34,503 nucleotides of DNA, taken from NCBI GenBank assembly GCA_949296425.1, contig CASFPN010000018.1, forward strand, positions 1 to 34,503, in the 5' to 3' direction. Below, piece after piece: positions 6,369-16,264 of this stretch (position 1 is its first letter; each line of letters opens with the position of its first letter). Made by a program: the position numbers and the translations under genes. Below the pieces are notes generated by a model. It did no database searches and was not told where the DNA came from. It saw only the letters and a list, made by a program, of their open reading frames with translations. The DNA comes from an uncultured bacterium (GTDB taxonomy: Bacteria > Cyanobacteriota > Vampirovibrionia > Gastranaerophilales > Gastranaerophilaceae).

Positions 6369-7163
6369 CTAATTCACAACCATAAATGATTTTAGACTTC
6401 TGCCTGCACCGTCTCCCACAGAAGTTACATTATATTTGTTAAGATAGTTCATTGAAGTTGAACTTCCGCCGTCAAACGCCATTGCCCTGTCCCAGCCAAG
6501 TTTTTTTACATATTCATGAACTTCATACATATCCATCGGATGCTCGTCAGTTATTATTAAAATATGCGCATCCTCACCTTTCAAGCCTATAATTGTTCTT
6601 GCTGTTTTGTGAAGCACGGAACAGCTCTCTCTTACGACTTCACCGTCTTTTTTTACAACAAAAAATTCTTCTTCAAGTCTTAACTGCGGGTATACAAGAG
6701 GCCCCCCTTGAGCAGATGTAATCAGTGCACAGCCAAAATCAACAGAACTTTTGTGCGGCACTATTTCATAACGGTATTGACCTCTGTCACACTCAAGAAC
6801 TCTGAATTCTGTTCTGTTAAGTATTTTTTCCATATTCTTGCGCAAAACCGGATTGTATAAAATTGATTCATTAAACTGCGGATCTTCCATTGTTACTCTG
6901 TCAGACACAATATATGACATAGATTTTTGATTTGCCGGGTCAAAATAACCTGCATTAATCGTCAATTTTGCTTTCGCCCTTTGATGGGCTTCTTTATTGG
7001 TTATAAGACTTTCCGAGCTGACAAATTTTATACGTTTTTTTATTTTGTCGCCTTTAAGCACAATATGATAAATTCCGTCATTGTACGTAACTTCAATAGG
7101 ATCGGCAATTGCCGTATTTGAAAGCAGTAACACAGAAATAAGGAAAAACAATATTTTTTTCAT
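6369..7163 (-). CDS. Exported phosphodiester glycosidase (NAGPA domain)
   Basis: 264 residues with a signal peptide (MKKILFFLISVLLLS, cleavage near AIA). The body has the marks of the phosphodiester glycosidase/NAGPA family (formerly DUF2233): INAGYFDP, KTARTIIGL, HILIITDEH, AFDGGSSTSMNY and a closing GRSLKSFMVV. Members cleave or mask sugar phosphodiesters such as GlcNAc-1-phosphodiester, and bacterial versions act on the cell envelope. It starts three bases after the LptF/G gene ends, so it is the third gene of the lptB operon, which suggests an envelope polysaccharide or LPS-related role. AAAGGA lies about ten bases upstream. Confidence 0.85.
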   Translation of the reverse strand: MKKILFFLISVLLLSNTAIADPIEVTYNDGIYHIVLKGDKIKKRIKFVSSESLITNKEAHQRAKAKLTINAGYFDPANQKSMSYIVSDRVTMEDPQFNESILYNPVLRKNMEKILNRTEFRVLECDRGQYRYEIVPHKSSVDFGCALITSAQGGPLVYPQLRLEEEFFVVKKDGEVVRESCSVLHKTARTIIGLKGEDAHILIITDEHPMDMYEVHEYVKKLGWDRAMAFDGGSSTSMNYLNKYNVTSVGDGAGRSLKSFMVVN

Positions 7164-7166
7164 AAT

Positions 7167-8282
7167 CTATAAATCCTTTGACTTGTAAAAAGCTACAATT
7201 GCACAGAAAAATGCAAAGGGCGGAAAAATTGCAGTAATAAGCGGGTGCAGTACACCTTTTTCTGCCAGAAGATCAAAAAACGGCAGTGTTATATAATAAA
7301 GGAAAATACAGCCGATTGCAATCGTAAAACCGACCAGTCTTTGTTCACGCGGCTTGCTGAATCCGAGAAGCGTTCCCATTATAGCAAGCAAAACACAAAC
7401 AAACGGATGGAAAAATCTCTGCAGATATTTGTTCAGCATATATCTGTATTCTTCATCCAGACCTTCTTTTTTAAGAAGTTTTATATAATTTTTTAAATCA
7501 TGATTATTGATTTCACGTTCTTTTTTTACCGAATATGTCATTAGAGTAAAGGCATTTTTAGCAGCTTCGCCTTCCAAAATATCCATTTTAGGAAGTGTCG
7601 CAATCTCAGTAAAAATCCCGTCGCCGGAAATTTTGTACTGCGTAATATCATATAATTCCCATTTTTCAGGAAGATTTTTGCCTGTTTTAGCATAAAAAAT
7701 ATTTTGCAGCTGATGAACATCTGAATACTGCTTTTTTGAAAAATCAAGAACAATCACATTATACATTGTATCTTTTGAAAACTTTGATATGACAACAGCA
7801 CTAACCGGCACACCGTCTTTGTCCTTTTGAGTATAAATATACTGGGTTGTGACATAGCCGCCCCTTAATGCAATGGATTTGTTGACCGACATAGGAATAA
7901 GTTTATCATAAGTTACAAAACATACCCATGTCACAATAAGACTGAGAACAATAACCGGTGCGGCAATTCTTGAAAAAGAAAGTCCGACTGCCCTGAAAAT
8001 AGTAAGTTCCGAATCTTTGCTTAATTTATCAAAAGTAAACAAGGTGCCTAAAAGCAGTCCGACAGGAAAAGCCTTCCCTAAAATTTTCGGAAGCTCGTAA
8101 AACAAGATAAGAATAGCTGTCTTAACCCCGTATTCACCAGCAAGAGTTCTTTTAATGGTATTCAAAAGCATCTCCGGTGCAATCCATACAACGGTAAAAA
8201 GCATAATTGCGACAATTGTCGCCAGCATTACCTGCATAAAAATATATCTGTCGTATATTGTTATTTTCGGAAATATTTTCAT
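7167..8282 (-). CDS. LptF/LptG-family LPS export permease
   Basis: 371 residues of the YjgP/YjgQ family. Hydrophobic segments lie near residues 15-35, 60-80 and 105-125, then comes a periplasmic beta-rich domain, and three more hydrophobic segments end the protein. YDRYIFMQVMLATIVAIM and LPKILGKAFPVGLLLGTLFTF are typical for the family. LptF and LptG form the inner-membrane channel that extracts LPS, powered by LptB. The ATG overlaps the lptB stop by one base (TAATG). Only one permease gene is here. It may work as a homodimer or with a partner elsewhere, so I leave F or G undecided. Confidence 0.88.
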   Translation of the reverse strand: MKIFPKITIYDRYIFMQVMLATIVAIMLFTVVWIAPEMLLNTIKRTLAGEYGVKTAILILFYELPKILGKAFPVGLLLGTLFTFDKLSKDSELTIFRAVGLSFSRIAAPVIVLSLIVTWVCFVTYDKLIPMSVNKSIALRGGYVTTQYIYTQKDKDGVPVSAVVISKFSKDTMYNVIVLDFSKKQYSDVHQLQNIFYAKTGKNLPEKWELYDITQYKISGDGIFTEIATLPKMDILEGEAAKNAFTLMTYSVKKEREINNHDLKNYIKLLKKEGLDEEYRYMLNKYLQRFFHPFVCVLLAIMGTLLGFSKPREQRLVGFTIAIGCIFLYYITLPFFDLLAEKGVLHPLITAIFPPFAFFCAIVAFYKSKDL

Positions 8283-9007
8283 TACAGGGCAAAATCCTTT
8301 CCTAAATAAAATTCCTTTGCAACCGGATCAACGGCAACATCTTCACTTTTGCCTTGAATTTTAATTTTTCCGTCGAAAATTACATAAGCTCTGTCTGTAA
8401 TGGAAAGAGTCGCCTTAGGGTTGTGATCTGTAATCAAAACACCGAGCCCTTTATCTTTTGAAATTTTTCTGATGTTATCTTTAATTTCTCCTATTGCAAT
8501 CGGGTCAATACCGGCAAAAGGTTCATCAAGAAGCATGAAATCAGGGCTCGCTGCAAGTGCTCGTGCAATTTCAACCCTTCGACGCTCACCGCCAGAAAGT
8601 GACACGGCAGCATAAGAGCGCAGCCTTGCTATACCAAATTCCGTAAGCAATTCTTCAAGCTTACGTTTTTTCTCATCAACAGTCAATTTCTCATTCATCT
8701 CAAGAACAAGTTTAATATTGTCTTCCACCGAAAGTTTCCTGAAAATAGACGCTTCCTGCGGCAGATAGCCTATACCGGCTCGTGCCCGCTCGTTCATAGG
8801 CCAGGAGGTAATATCTTCTCCGTCCAGCAATATATGGCCTTTATTCGGTTTAACAAGTCCCACAACCATATAAAACGTTGTAGTCTTGCCAGCACCGTTC
8901 GGGCCTAAAAGACAGACAACTTCGCCTTTGCTCATTTCAAAAGAAATATCATTAACTACACTTCTGTCGCCGTATATTTTAACAAGATTTTTAGCCTCAA
9001 TTCTCAT
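8282..9007 (-). CDS. lptB: LPS export ABC transporter ATP-binding protein
   Basis: 241 residues, the usual LptB length. Walker A is GPNGAGKT (35-42), the Q-loop is GYLPQEASIFRKLSVEDNI, the signature is LSGGERRRVEIARAL, Walker B is FMLLDEPFAGIDP and the switch histidine is in ITDHN. The Q-loop segment and C-terminus are diagnostic of LptB among ABC ATPases. I chose the ATG at 9007 (MRIEAKNLVKIYG): AAGGGG lies six bases upstream and the longer open frame to 9160 has no family similarity and crosses a promoter. It leads the lptB-permease-glycosidase operon. Confidence 0.95.
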   Translation of the reverse strand: MRIEAKNLVKIYGDRSVVNDISFEMSKGEVVCLLGPNGAGKTTTFYMVVGLVKPNKGHILLDGEDITSWPMNERARAGIGYLPQEASIFRKLSVEDNIKLVLEMNEKLTVDEKKRKLEELLTEFGIARLRSYAAVSLSGGERRRVEIARALAASPDFMLLDEPFAGIDPIAIGEIKDNIRKISKDKGLGVLITDHNPKATLSITDRAYVIFDGKIKIQGKSEDVAVDPVAKEFYLGKDFAL

Positions 9008-9033
9008 TCCATACCCCTTTTGTTCACAGCAAT

Positions 9034-9062
9034 ATTGTACTTGAAAAAATTTTTTATTGCAA
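9034..9062 (-). promoter_or_regulatory. Promoter of the lptB operon
   Basis: On the minus strand TTGCAA (9057-9062) and TACAAT (9034-9039) are separated by exactly 17 bases. Transcription would begin near 9027, leaving about 20 bases before the lptB start with its AAGGGG site. Confidence 0.7.
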
Positions 9063-9085
9063 TGAAATAAATTTAAATCAAAACA

Positions 9086-9146
9086 GGTGCTATGGGATAA
9101 GAGATTCCAAGACAGATCTGTCTTTAAAATCTCTTTATCCGACACC
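9086..9146 (-). terminator. Long hairpin, probable terminator of the SIMPL operon
   Basis: A nearly complete inverted repeat of 61 bp. Outer arms are GGTG (9086-9089) and CACC (9143-9146). Next come GGATAAGAGATT and AATCTCTTTATCC, matched but for one bulged T. At the centre is the palindrome AGACAGATCTGTCT. On the minus strand CACC is followed by TGTTTTGATTT, a modest T-tract. It lies just after the SIMPL gene and just before the lptB promoter, which fits a terminator. It may also be a repeat element. Confidence 0.5.
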
Positions 9147-9178
9147 TTAAACCATGGCAAACAGTGAGCTTTCTTACT

Positions 9179-9922
9179 TTATTTTACAAAGAATGTAGCA
9201 TTCACTGTGGCATAAATCTTTACAATACCTTTTTCTATAGATGTTGAAGAAGCTTTTGCCTCAGCCATATCAGCGCTGCCAATATTTGCGGCAAGCATAC
9301 GGTATTGAGGAGTTATGGAATTATTTGCACTGCAGCTGACATTCAATGAACGAACTCCGGTTATTGTTGTAGAAGCGGCTTTTGCAAGCAAATCGCCTCT
9401 GCTTCTTGCCTTTTGAGTAGCTTTTACAAGCAGCTGGTTGCATTCATCATCATATTTTGAAACAGAAAGAGCAAGGTTATCAACATTTGTTGCACCTAAA
9501 GATATTGCTTTGTCAATCATTGCCCCGACTTTGTCAATAGATTTTGTATGTATTACAACAGTGTTAGAAACCTGATATTTATCCAGATTTCTTTTATTTC
9601 CAGAATATGTATAAAGCGGAGATGCACTGTAATTTATGGTTTTAACGTAATCTCCGTTTGAGGAATTTATCATACCTTTTAATGCGGCAATAACTTTTTC
9701 CGAAATTTCTTTATTTTCGGTTGTTGCCTTTTGCAGAGATTTGTTGTCATAAGTTTGCACAGCAATCGAAATATCCGCTACATCCGGAGTAATTTCAGTA
9801 TTAGCAGATGTGCTTACTGATACAAAACCTCTCTCAACAGCTTCTGCAACAGCTTTTGTTGACATTGGCGAACATCCTAACAACAAACCTAAAACTAATG
9901 TAGTTAATAATACTTTTTTCAT
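9179..9922 (-). CDS. SIMPL-domain lipoprotein (DUF541)
   Basis: 247 residues. The N-terminus MKKVLLTTLVLGLLLGC is a lipoprotein signal with a lipobox LLGC, so the mature protein is probably lipid-anchored in the envelope. The rest matches the SIMPL/DUF541 family: GFVSVSTSANTEITPDVADISIAVQT near the start, YQVSNTVVIHTKSIDKVGAMIDKAISLGA in the middle and ATQKARSRGDLLAKA later. Biochemical function in this family is poorly defined; some members are outer-surface or periplasmic proteins. The ATG overlaps the upstream stop as ATGA, so it is translated with the membrane-protein gene. Confidence 0.88.
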   Translation of the reverse strand: MKKVLLTTLVLGLLLGCSPMSTKAVAEAVERGFVSVSTSANTEITPDVADISIAVQTYDNKSLQKATTENKEISEKVIAALKGMINSSNGDYVKTINYSASPLYTYSGNKRNLDKYQVSNTVVIHTKSIDKVGAMIDKAISLGATNVDNLALSVSKYDDECNQLLVKATQKARSRGDLLAKAASTTITGVRSLNVSCSANNSITPQYRMLAANIGSADMAEAKASSTSIEKGIVKIYATVNATFFVK

Positions 9923-10335
9923 ACGTTCTCCTTTTTATTTTCGGATTCATCTTCCGATTTATCCTGTTTTTCAACGGGTTTTGCGGATTTTAAAATCATG
10001 GAATTTATTGCTCTGGCTTGGGAATGAAGTTTAACACGTTCCAGAACTTGGCGCATTTCTTCATCAGTTAACCTGTCGGCAGCATTAAAAGCAACAAGAA
10101 ATTTTTTTCTGTCATTTATTATAAATCCGGATATTGCAATAATTGCCCACAGCAACAATCCTTGATAAATATTTATTGCAGGAATTAGCAAATAAGATGC
10201 CGCTAAATTCCACAAATGCATTGCTACAAATGCGGGAAATGCAATAAAACCTGCGACAAGACATGATGCTATAAATATCATCATTAATATACCGCGCAAA
10301 CCTGATACCTGTACTATTCTTGTTCTTCTTTTCAT
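9919..10335 (-). CDS. Small two-helix membrane protein, unknown function
   Basis: 138 residues from ATG 10335; a GTG at 10344 would add three residues. There is a basic N-terminus (KRRTR), two or three hydrophobic segments (GILMMIFIASCLVAGFIAF and LLLWAIIAISGFII among them), then a charged cytoplasmic-type tail rich in Lys and Glu (KQDKSEDESENKKENV). Not recognised. It sits 14 bases after ligA and overlaps the SIMPL lipoprotein gene by four bases, so it is probably part of the speB-ligA transcript and coupled to the SIMPL gene. Confidence 0.6.
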   Translation of the reverse strand: MKRRTRIVQVSGLRGILMMIFIASCLVAGFIAFPAFVAMHLWNLAASYLLIPAINIYQGLLLWAIIAISGFIINDRKKFLVAFNAADRLTDEEMRQVLERVKLHSQARAINSMILKSAKPVEKQDKSEDESENKKENV

Positions 10336-10349
10336 AAATCCCACACTTT

Positions 10350-12329
<1,980 letters not shown>

Positions 12330-12351
12330 TCATCCGCCATACAGGCATAAA

Positions 12352-13188
12352 TTATATTATCATCAATAATTCTCTGATAACTTTTGCAGCAACTGCTGTT
12401 GAAACGCCTGAAGGATCATAATCCGGAGCAAGTTCTACAACATCGGCACCTATTATATCAAAATCTTTTAAATATTCAAACCACCCGATAAGCTCATTAA
12501 ACTGCATACCACCGCTTTCGGGAGTTCCTGTCCCGGGCATAACCGACGGATCCAAAACATCAAGATCAACAGTTACAAAAATCTTTTTATCTTTTAAAGC
12601 ATCAAGCCCTGAATAATCTGATATCAGTGTGTTATACCTTCTCATAAACTCCCATTCTTCTTTCATACCTGACCTTATGCCTATTTGTCTTATATTTTCC
12701 GGTGAAATAATATTTGCAATATGACGAATTACAGCTGAATGTGACATTTCTTCACCCAAGTATTGTTCACGCAAATCAGTATGTGCATCAAAATGAACAA
12801 GAGCCAAGTTCTGATAAAAACCCGAAATTGCCTTAATTTCCGGCAAAGTAACAAGATGTTCGCCGCCTATTCCAAATAATTTTTTACCGTCTTTATAAAT
12901 TTCGCGGACATTTGTTTCAATTAAATCAAGTGATTTATATGTATTTCCGAGCGGAAATTCCAAATCTCCCGCATCGTGAAAATTTACTTCCTGAAGATGT
13001 TTGTCAAAACAAGGTGAATAATCTTCCATCCCCCAGCTTGCAAGCCTTATACGCTCAGGAGCAAAACGTGAACCAGAGCGGTAAGAAACTGTTCCGTCAA
13101 ACGGCATACCAAGCATTATGATATCCGATTTGTTATAATCTTCATTCTGTCCTATCCAATTTCTGTCCAAAAACGGTCCGCTCAACAT
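12352..13188 (-). CDS. speB: Agmatinase (ureohydrolase)
   Basis: 278 residues of the arginase/agmatinase family. It hydrolyses agmatine to putrescine and urea. The dimanganese site is seen in GGEH (His111), FDAHTD (Asp134, His136, Asp138) and VDLDVLDP. MPFDGTVSYRSGSRFAPERIR and the late ELAPDYDPSG favour agmatinase over arginase. ATG 13188 is chosen because AGGAGA is seven bases upstream and a good promoter lies behind it; the open frame to 13245 runs through that promoter. It leads the speB-ligA-membrane protein-SIMPL run. In this lineage the protein might instead act on another guanidino substrate. Confidence 0.9.
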   Translation of the reverse strand: MLSGPFLDRNWIGQNEDYNKSDIIMLGMPFDGTVSYRSGSRFAPERIRLASWGMEDYSPCFDKHLQEVNFHDAGDLEFPLGNTYKSLDLIETNVREIYKDGKKLFGIGGEHLVTLPEIKAISGFYQNLALVHFDAHTDLREQYLGEEMSHSAVIRHIANIISPENIRQIGIRSGMKEEWEFMRRYNTLISDYSGLDALKDKKIFVTVDLDVLDPSVMPGTGTPESGGMQFNELIGWFEYLKDFDIIGADVVELAPDYDPSGVSTAVAAKVIRELLMII

Positions 13189-13216
13189 AATTTTTCTCCT
13201 TATTTCTGTAAATAAA

Positions 13217-13245
13217 ATTCTACAATAAAACAACAAATTTTTCAA
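13217..13245 (-). promoter_or_regulatory. Promoter of the speB-ligA operon
   Basis: On the minus strand TTGAAA (13240-13245) and TAGAAT (13217-13222) are 17 bases apart. The start point would fall near 13210, about 20 bases before the speB ATG. Confidence 0.65.
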
Positions 13246-13279
13246 AATATTATGGTATAATAAATTAAAAAATATCCCG

Positions 13280-13438
13280 ATGAAAAATAAAACTGATGTT
13301 CCTTACTCTTTAACAGAAAATTTAAAAACAGAATTTAATGAAAGTTTAATTCCTTATGTTGTAAATATCTCGGTATATTCAAATATGGACAAAAATTTTT
13401 ATAAATTAATCAAACCTTCGCTTGTAAAAATTATTTGA
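13280..13438 (+). pseudogene. Remnant of a nucleotidyltransferase (MNT-type) gene
   Basis: A 52-codon open frame, MKNKTDVPYSLT to SLVKII. It resembles only the C-terminal end of minimal nucleotidyltransferases, with the pattern F-N-E-S-L-I-P-Y-V-V-N-I-S-V-Y and a closing IKPSLVKI. The catalytic GSRARG and D-x-D part is absent. A TATAAT box lies at 13256-13261, but there is no good ribosome site. It is most likely the tail of a decayed MNT/HEPN-type gene, though a small expressed protein cannot be excluded. Confidence 0.45.
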
Positions 13439-13573
13439 ATACTTTATATTTGTATGTCATCCTGAAATCATTTCACTATCTGAGTTGAGATGCTGAAATA
13501 AATTCTGTATACCAAAAGTTATAAAATTTAAATAGCTTGCATTTTTTAACTTAATCATTAAAATATAAAGTAT
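13439..13573. repeat. MITE-like segment with 13-bp terminal inverted repeats
   Basis: ATACTTTATATTT begins near 13440 and AAATATAAAGTAT ends at 13574, a perfect 13-bp inverted pair enclosing about 108 bp. Inside is a degraded palindromic repeat of the GTCATCCTGAA...GATGCTGAAATAAATTC type (about 13457-13514). The right arm overlaps the promoter and start codon of the next gene. It may be a decayed miniature element or a chance pairing of AT-rich sequence. Confidence 0.4.
13537..13564 (+). promoter_or_regulatory. Promoter of the gene at 13572, apparently leaderless
   Basis: TTGCAT (13537-13542) and TAAAAT (13559-13564) are 16 bases apart. The ATG follows the -10 box by seven bases, so the transcript would start at or next to the start codon. 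No Shine-Dalgarno is visible. Confidence 0.45.
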
Positions 13574-14135
13574 GAAAAAAATATTGTTGCTTCTGTTATT
13601 AACTTTGACGGGAACATTTGTAAATGCAGCAAATGTGGATTATGAACAAATATATCAGGAACTTGAAAAACCGGACTTTTCATTCGTTCATAATGTTGAT
13701 CCGGGCGAAATCTACGATATGCAAAATACCTCCTGGTCTCCATATCCGCTTTTCAGACTAACTTCTCCACTTTATTTTAAAGATATTATTATTGAACCCG
13801 GTTATTATCTTTTGACACCCCGCGAGCACAAAGGTAACTGGTATATTCTTTTCAAAGAACAGGGAAAAGTCAGGTATATAATACCTGTATACAACAGAGA
13901 AATCGTTCCTTTTGGATTTTATGACGAAAATCTGCCGAAACCTAAACTTACTCCGTCACAAAAATTCCATATAAAATTCTTTGACTTTGTTGGTAAATAT
14001 GTAAAAAGTTCACAGAGAAAACCGGCTCCGAACACCTTCCTTGAAACAACTGATCTTGATAATAATTTTATCTCAATAGTAATTTACTGGGGTGATTACA
14101 GATACTATATGGTATTACGCACGGTCAGACTGTAA
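13572..14135 (+). CDS. Exported protein of unknown function
   Basis: 187 residues. The signal peptide is clear (MKKILLLLLLTLTGTF, cleavage near VNA). The mature protein is rich in aromatic residues and predicted beta strands (GYYLLTPREHKGNWYILFKEQGKVRYIIPVY, given here only as GYYLLTPRE and WYILFKEQGKV). The last strand pair has IYWGDYRYYMVLRTV. No cysteine pairs or catalytic motifs stand out and I do not recognise the family. There is no ribosome site; the promoter spacing suggests a leaderless mRNA. It converges with the gene ending at 14145. Confidence 0.65.
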   Translation: MKKILLLLLLTLTGTFVNAANVDYEQIYQELEKPDFSFVHNVDPGEIYDMQNTSWSPYPLFRLTSPLYFKDIIIEPGYYLLTPREHKGNWYILFKEQGKVRYIIPVYNREIVPFGFYDENLPKPKLTPSQKFHIKFFDFVGKYVKSSQRKPAPNTFLETTDLDNNFISIVIYWGDYRYYMVLRTVRL

Positions 14136-14144
14136 ATTTAATAT

Positions 14145-14525
14145 CTAAGCTTCATCGGAATCGTCCATATCTTCATCTTTTTTAATTTTGTCTACAACCA
14201 TTTTAGCCATTTCTTTAGCTATAATATGCTGAGTTGTTTCAGGACAATTTCTTAACATTGTCATAGCAGTTTTCAAGGTTGAATCAATATCATACCAGCG
14301 GCCTTTTCTGTTATCATCAAGTCCTGAACCGACTGCATTTATAATATCTTCTACTGCTTCAAATTTTTCATTTTCAATATTGTGTTCAATAATTATTTTT
14401 ATCAAATTTAAAGCTATCTTTATTTGAGTTTCATCGTCTGATTGTTCAAGAGTTTGGACAGCCTGTGACAAAACAGGGTCTTTATCATACCAGCGTCGGT
14501 GGTGATTTGTGTATTCTTCTTTCAT
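14145..14525 (-). CDS. Small acidic protein with an internal duplication
   Basis: 126 residues from the ATG at 14525, which has AAGGAGAG about six bases upstream. Two related halves are visible: RRWYDKDPVLSQAVQTLE near the start and GRWYDIDSTLKTAMTMLR later. Each is followed by a helical stretch (TQIKIALNLIKIIIEHN and QHIIAKEMAKMVVDKI). The C-terminus is acidic (KKDEDMDDSDEA). It looks like a soluble helical repeat protein. Not recognised; no functional clue from the neighbouring fixX. Confidence 0.65.
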   Translation of the reverse strand: MKEEYTNHHRRWYDKDPVLSQAVQTLEQSDDETQIKIALNLIKIIIEHNIENEKFEAVEDIINAVGSGLDDNRKGRWYDIDSTLKTAMTMLRNCPETTQHIIAKEMAKMVVDKIKKDEDMDDSDEA

Positions 14526-14616
14526 AATGCCTCTCCTTATTTCAATACAATTATTATGAAGGCTTTCACCAAATATGTCAAGAGGCAGCATGCGTGGCTA
14601 ATAGGTTTTCCCTGCT

Positions 14617-14895
14617 TTATCCCTGTTTAAAGGTCACTCCTTTATTTCCCTTTGGGTATTCCCAGCCCAGAGAAGAACTTTCACAAGCAATTCTGCATGC
14701 ACCGCATTCAAGACAATTCTCAAAATTTACTATTAATTTTTGCTTAGCTTCATCCCATTCATAAACTTTTGCAGGACATATTATTGTACAAATTTTTGAT
14801 TTACATATTCTGCAGCATTCTTGAACAGGCTCAAGATGAGATTTTGTATCCGGTGTATATTTTACTGTGTATAGTTTATCTTCTAAATCACTCAT
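14617..14895 (-). CDS. fixX: FixX-like ferredoxin subunit of ETF:quinone oxidoreductase
   Basis: 92 residues, the usual FixX size. Cysteines 61, 64, 67 and 71 (NCLECGACRIAC) form a 4Fe-4S site, completed by earlier cysteines in ECCRICKSKICTIICPAKVYEW. The closing GWEYPKGNKGVTFKQG is characteristic of FixX. It passes electrons from the FixC flavoprotein. The ATG at 14895 overlaps the fixC stop as ATGA, so the two are translationally coupled. The longer open frame to 14913 adds residues with no support. Confidence 0.92.
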   Translation of the reverse strand: MSDLEDKLYTVKYTPDTKSHLEPVQECCRICKSKICTIICPAKVYEWDEAKQKLIVNFENCLECGACRIACESSSLGWEYPKGNKGVTFKQG

Positions 14896-16199
14896 TTTAT
14901 CAAAACACTCCATAATAACTTAACTGCAGCCCATAAATCTTTAAAAAGCTCTGATATTTTCCTTTCTGTAAAGAACGTTTTTATAAATTCATGGTATTTC
15001 TCGCGTTTGGGAACACTGTCAACAGAGGTAAACATTTCAAAAAAAGAATTAATTTTTTTAGGATAATACCCGAGAAATTCACCTGCTCTTTCCCCTATTC
15101 CGCTCATAAGATCTTTGTATGTTCTTAAATCTTTTATAATAAAAGAATTTTCAAGTTCTTCCTGATATCTTGCAAGCGCATGTTCGGAAAAATCCCCCTT
15201 TCCTAATGCAATAACAGCAGTTTCACCTGCAAGCTTTCCTGATATCATAGCGAGATTTGTGCCCTCCCAGTGCAAATTATTCACAAAACTTGCGGCATCA
15301 CCGCAAACCATTACACCGGCACCGAATAACACCGGCACTTTCTTAAACCCGCCCTCCGGAATCAAATGCGCGGAATATTCAAGCAATTCACCGTCTTTAA
15401 TCAAGGGAGCAATTTGAGGATGAGTTTTCATTTTATCTAAAAGTTCATAGGGTTTCACGCGGTGTTCAATAAGTTCGCTCAGAGTAACCCCAAGCCCTAT
15501 GCTTACAGAATCCTTGTTTGTATACAAAAATCCAAGGCCTAACATACCGGACATAGGCCCGCCAAAAATCTCGTATATACAACCCTCATCAGAATTTACA
15601 TGGAATCTTTCATTAATTATATCAGGCGGAAGTTTTATTACTTCTTTAACGCTCAAAGCAACATCTTCCGGTTTTAAATCTCCGCGCAAACCGATTTGTT
15701 TGGCAAGAAGTGAATTAACACCGTCAGCTAAAACAACGATATCGCAGAAATAGTCCTCTAATTCCGTTTTTACTCCTATAACACGACCGTCTTCGACAAT
15801 TAATTCTCTGACAACAGTTTCTTCGGCAAGGACAACCCCCTCTTTTGAAGCTTCTTGGCTCATCCAACGATCAAATTTCCCTCTTATAACAGAATAACTC
15901 ACAGGGTCTTCATGTTTTTTCTTATATGAAATAACCGTAGCATCATCATTTCCTAAAAGTGCATATTTATGCTCAACTGTTTTTCTTTCCAAAGGTGCTG
16001 TCTTTTCAAAATCAGGAAACACTTCACGTGTAGGCTGTGTATATATGGCACCGCCAAAAACATTTTTGCTCCCTGAAAATTTTCCGCGTTCTATCAATAC
16101 AACATTTTTACCAGCTCTCGCAATAGTGACAGCGCATGAAATACCGGCAGGGCCGCCGCCGACAACTATTACATCAACTTTATTTTCTTCTCTCGCCAT
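14892..16199 (-). CDS. fixC: FixC-like electron transfer flavoprotein:quinone oxidoreductase
   Basis: 435 residues, normal for FixC. The FAD-binding dinucleotide motif is VIVVGGGPAGISCAVTIARAG (GGGPAG at 14-19), the second FAD region is VLFGAGVMVCGDAASFVNNLHWEGTNLA, quoted by its core VMVCGDAASFVN. FixC oxidises an electron transfer flavoprotein and reduces quinone or ferredoxin-linked partners. ATG 16199 (MAREENKVDVIVV) has GGTGG a few bases upstream. Only fixX accompanies it; fixA and fixB are not in the window, so the ETF partner must be encoded elsewhere. Confidence 0.92.
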   Translation of the reverse strand: MAREENKVDVIVVGGGPAGISCAVTIARAGKNVVLIERGKFSGSKNVFGGAIYTQPTREVFPDFEKTAPLERKTVEHKYALLGNDDATVISYKKKHEDPVSYSVIRGKFDRWMSQEASKEGVVLAEETVVRELIVEDGRVIGVKTELEDYFCDIVVLADGVNSLLAKQIGLRGDLKPEDVALSVKEVIKLPPDIINERFHVNSDEGCIYEIFGGPMSGMLGLGFLYTNKDSVSIGLGVTLSELIEHRVKPYELLDKMKTHPQIAPLIKDGELLEYSAHLIPEGGFKKVPVLFGAGVMVCGDAASFVNNLHWEGTNLAMISGKLAGETAVIALGKGDFSEHALARYQEELENSFIIKDLRTYKDLMSGIGERAGEFLGYYPKKINSFFEMFTSVDSVPKREKYHEFIKTFFTERKISELFKDLWAAVKLLWSVLIK

Positions 16200-16264
16200 A
16201 AAACCACCAAAATTCTTTACAACTAAACTATACACCAAATTTTATTCATTGTAAAATAGTTTAT

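Noticed and set aside
9008-9160. 51-residue N-terminal extension of LptB
   Set aside because: It crosses the operon promoter and part of the hairpin, while the 241-aa form matches the family length.
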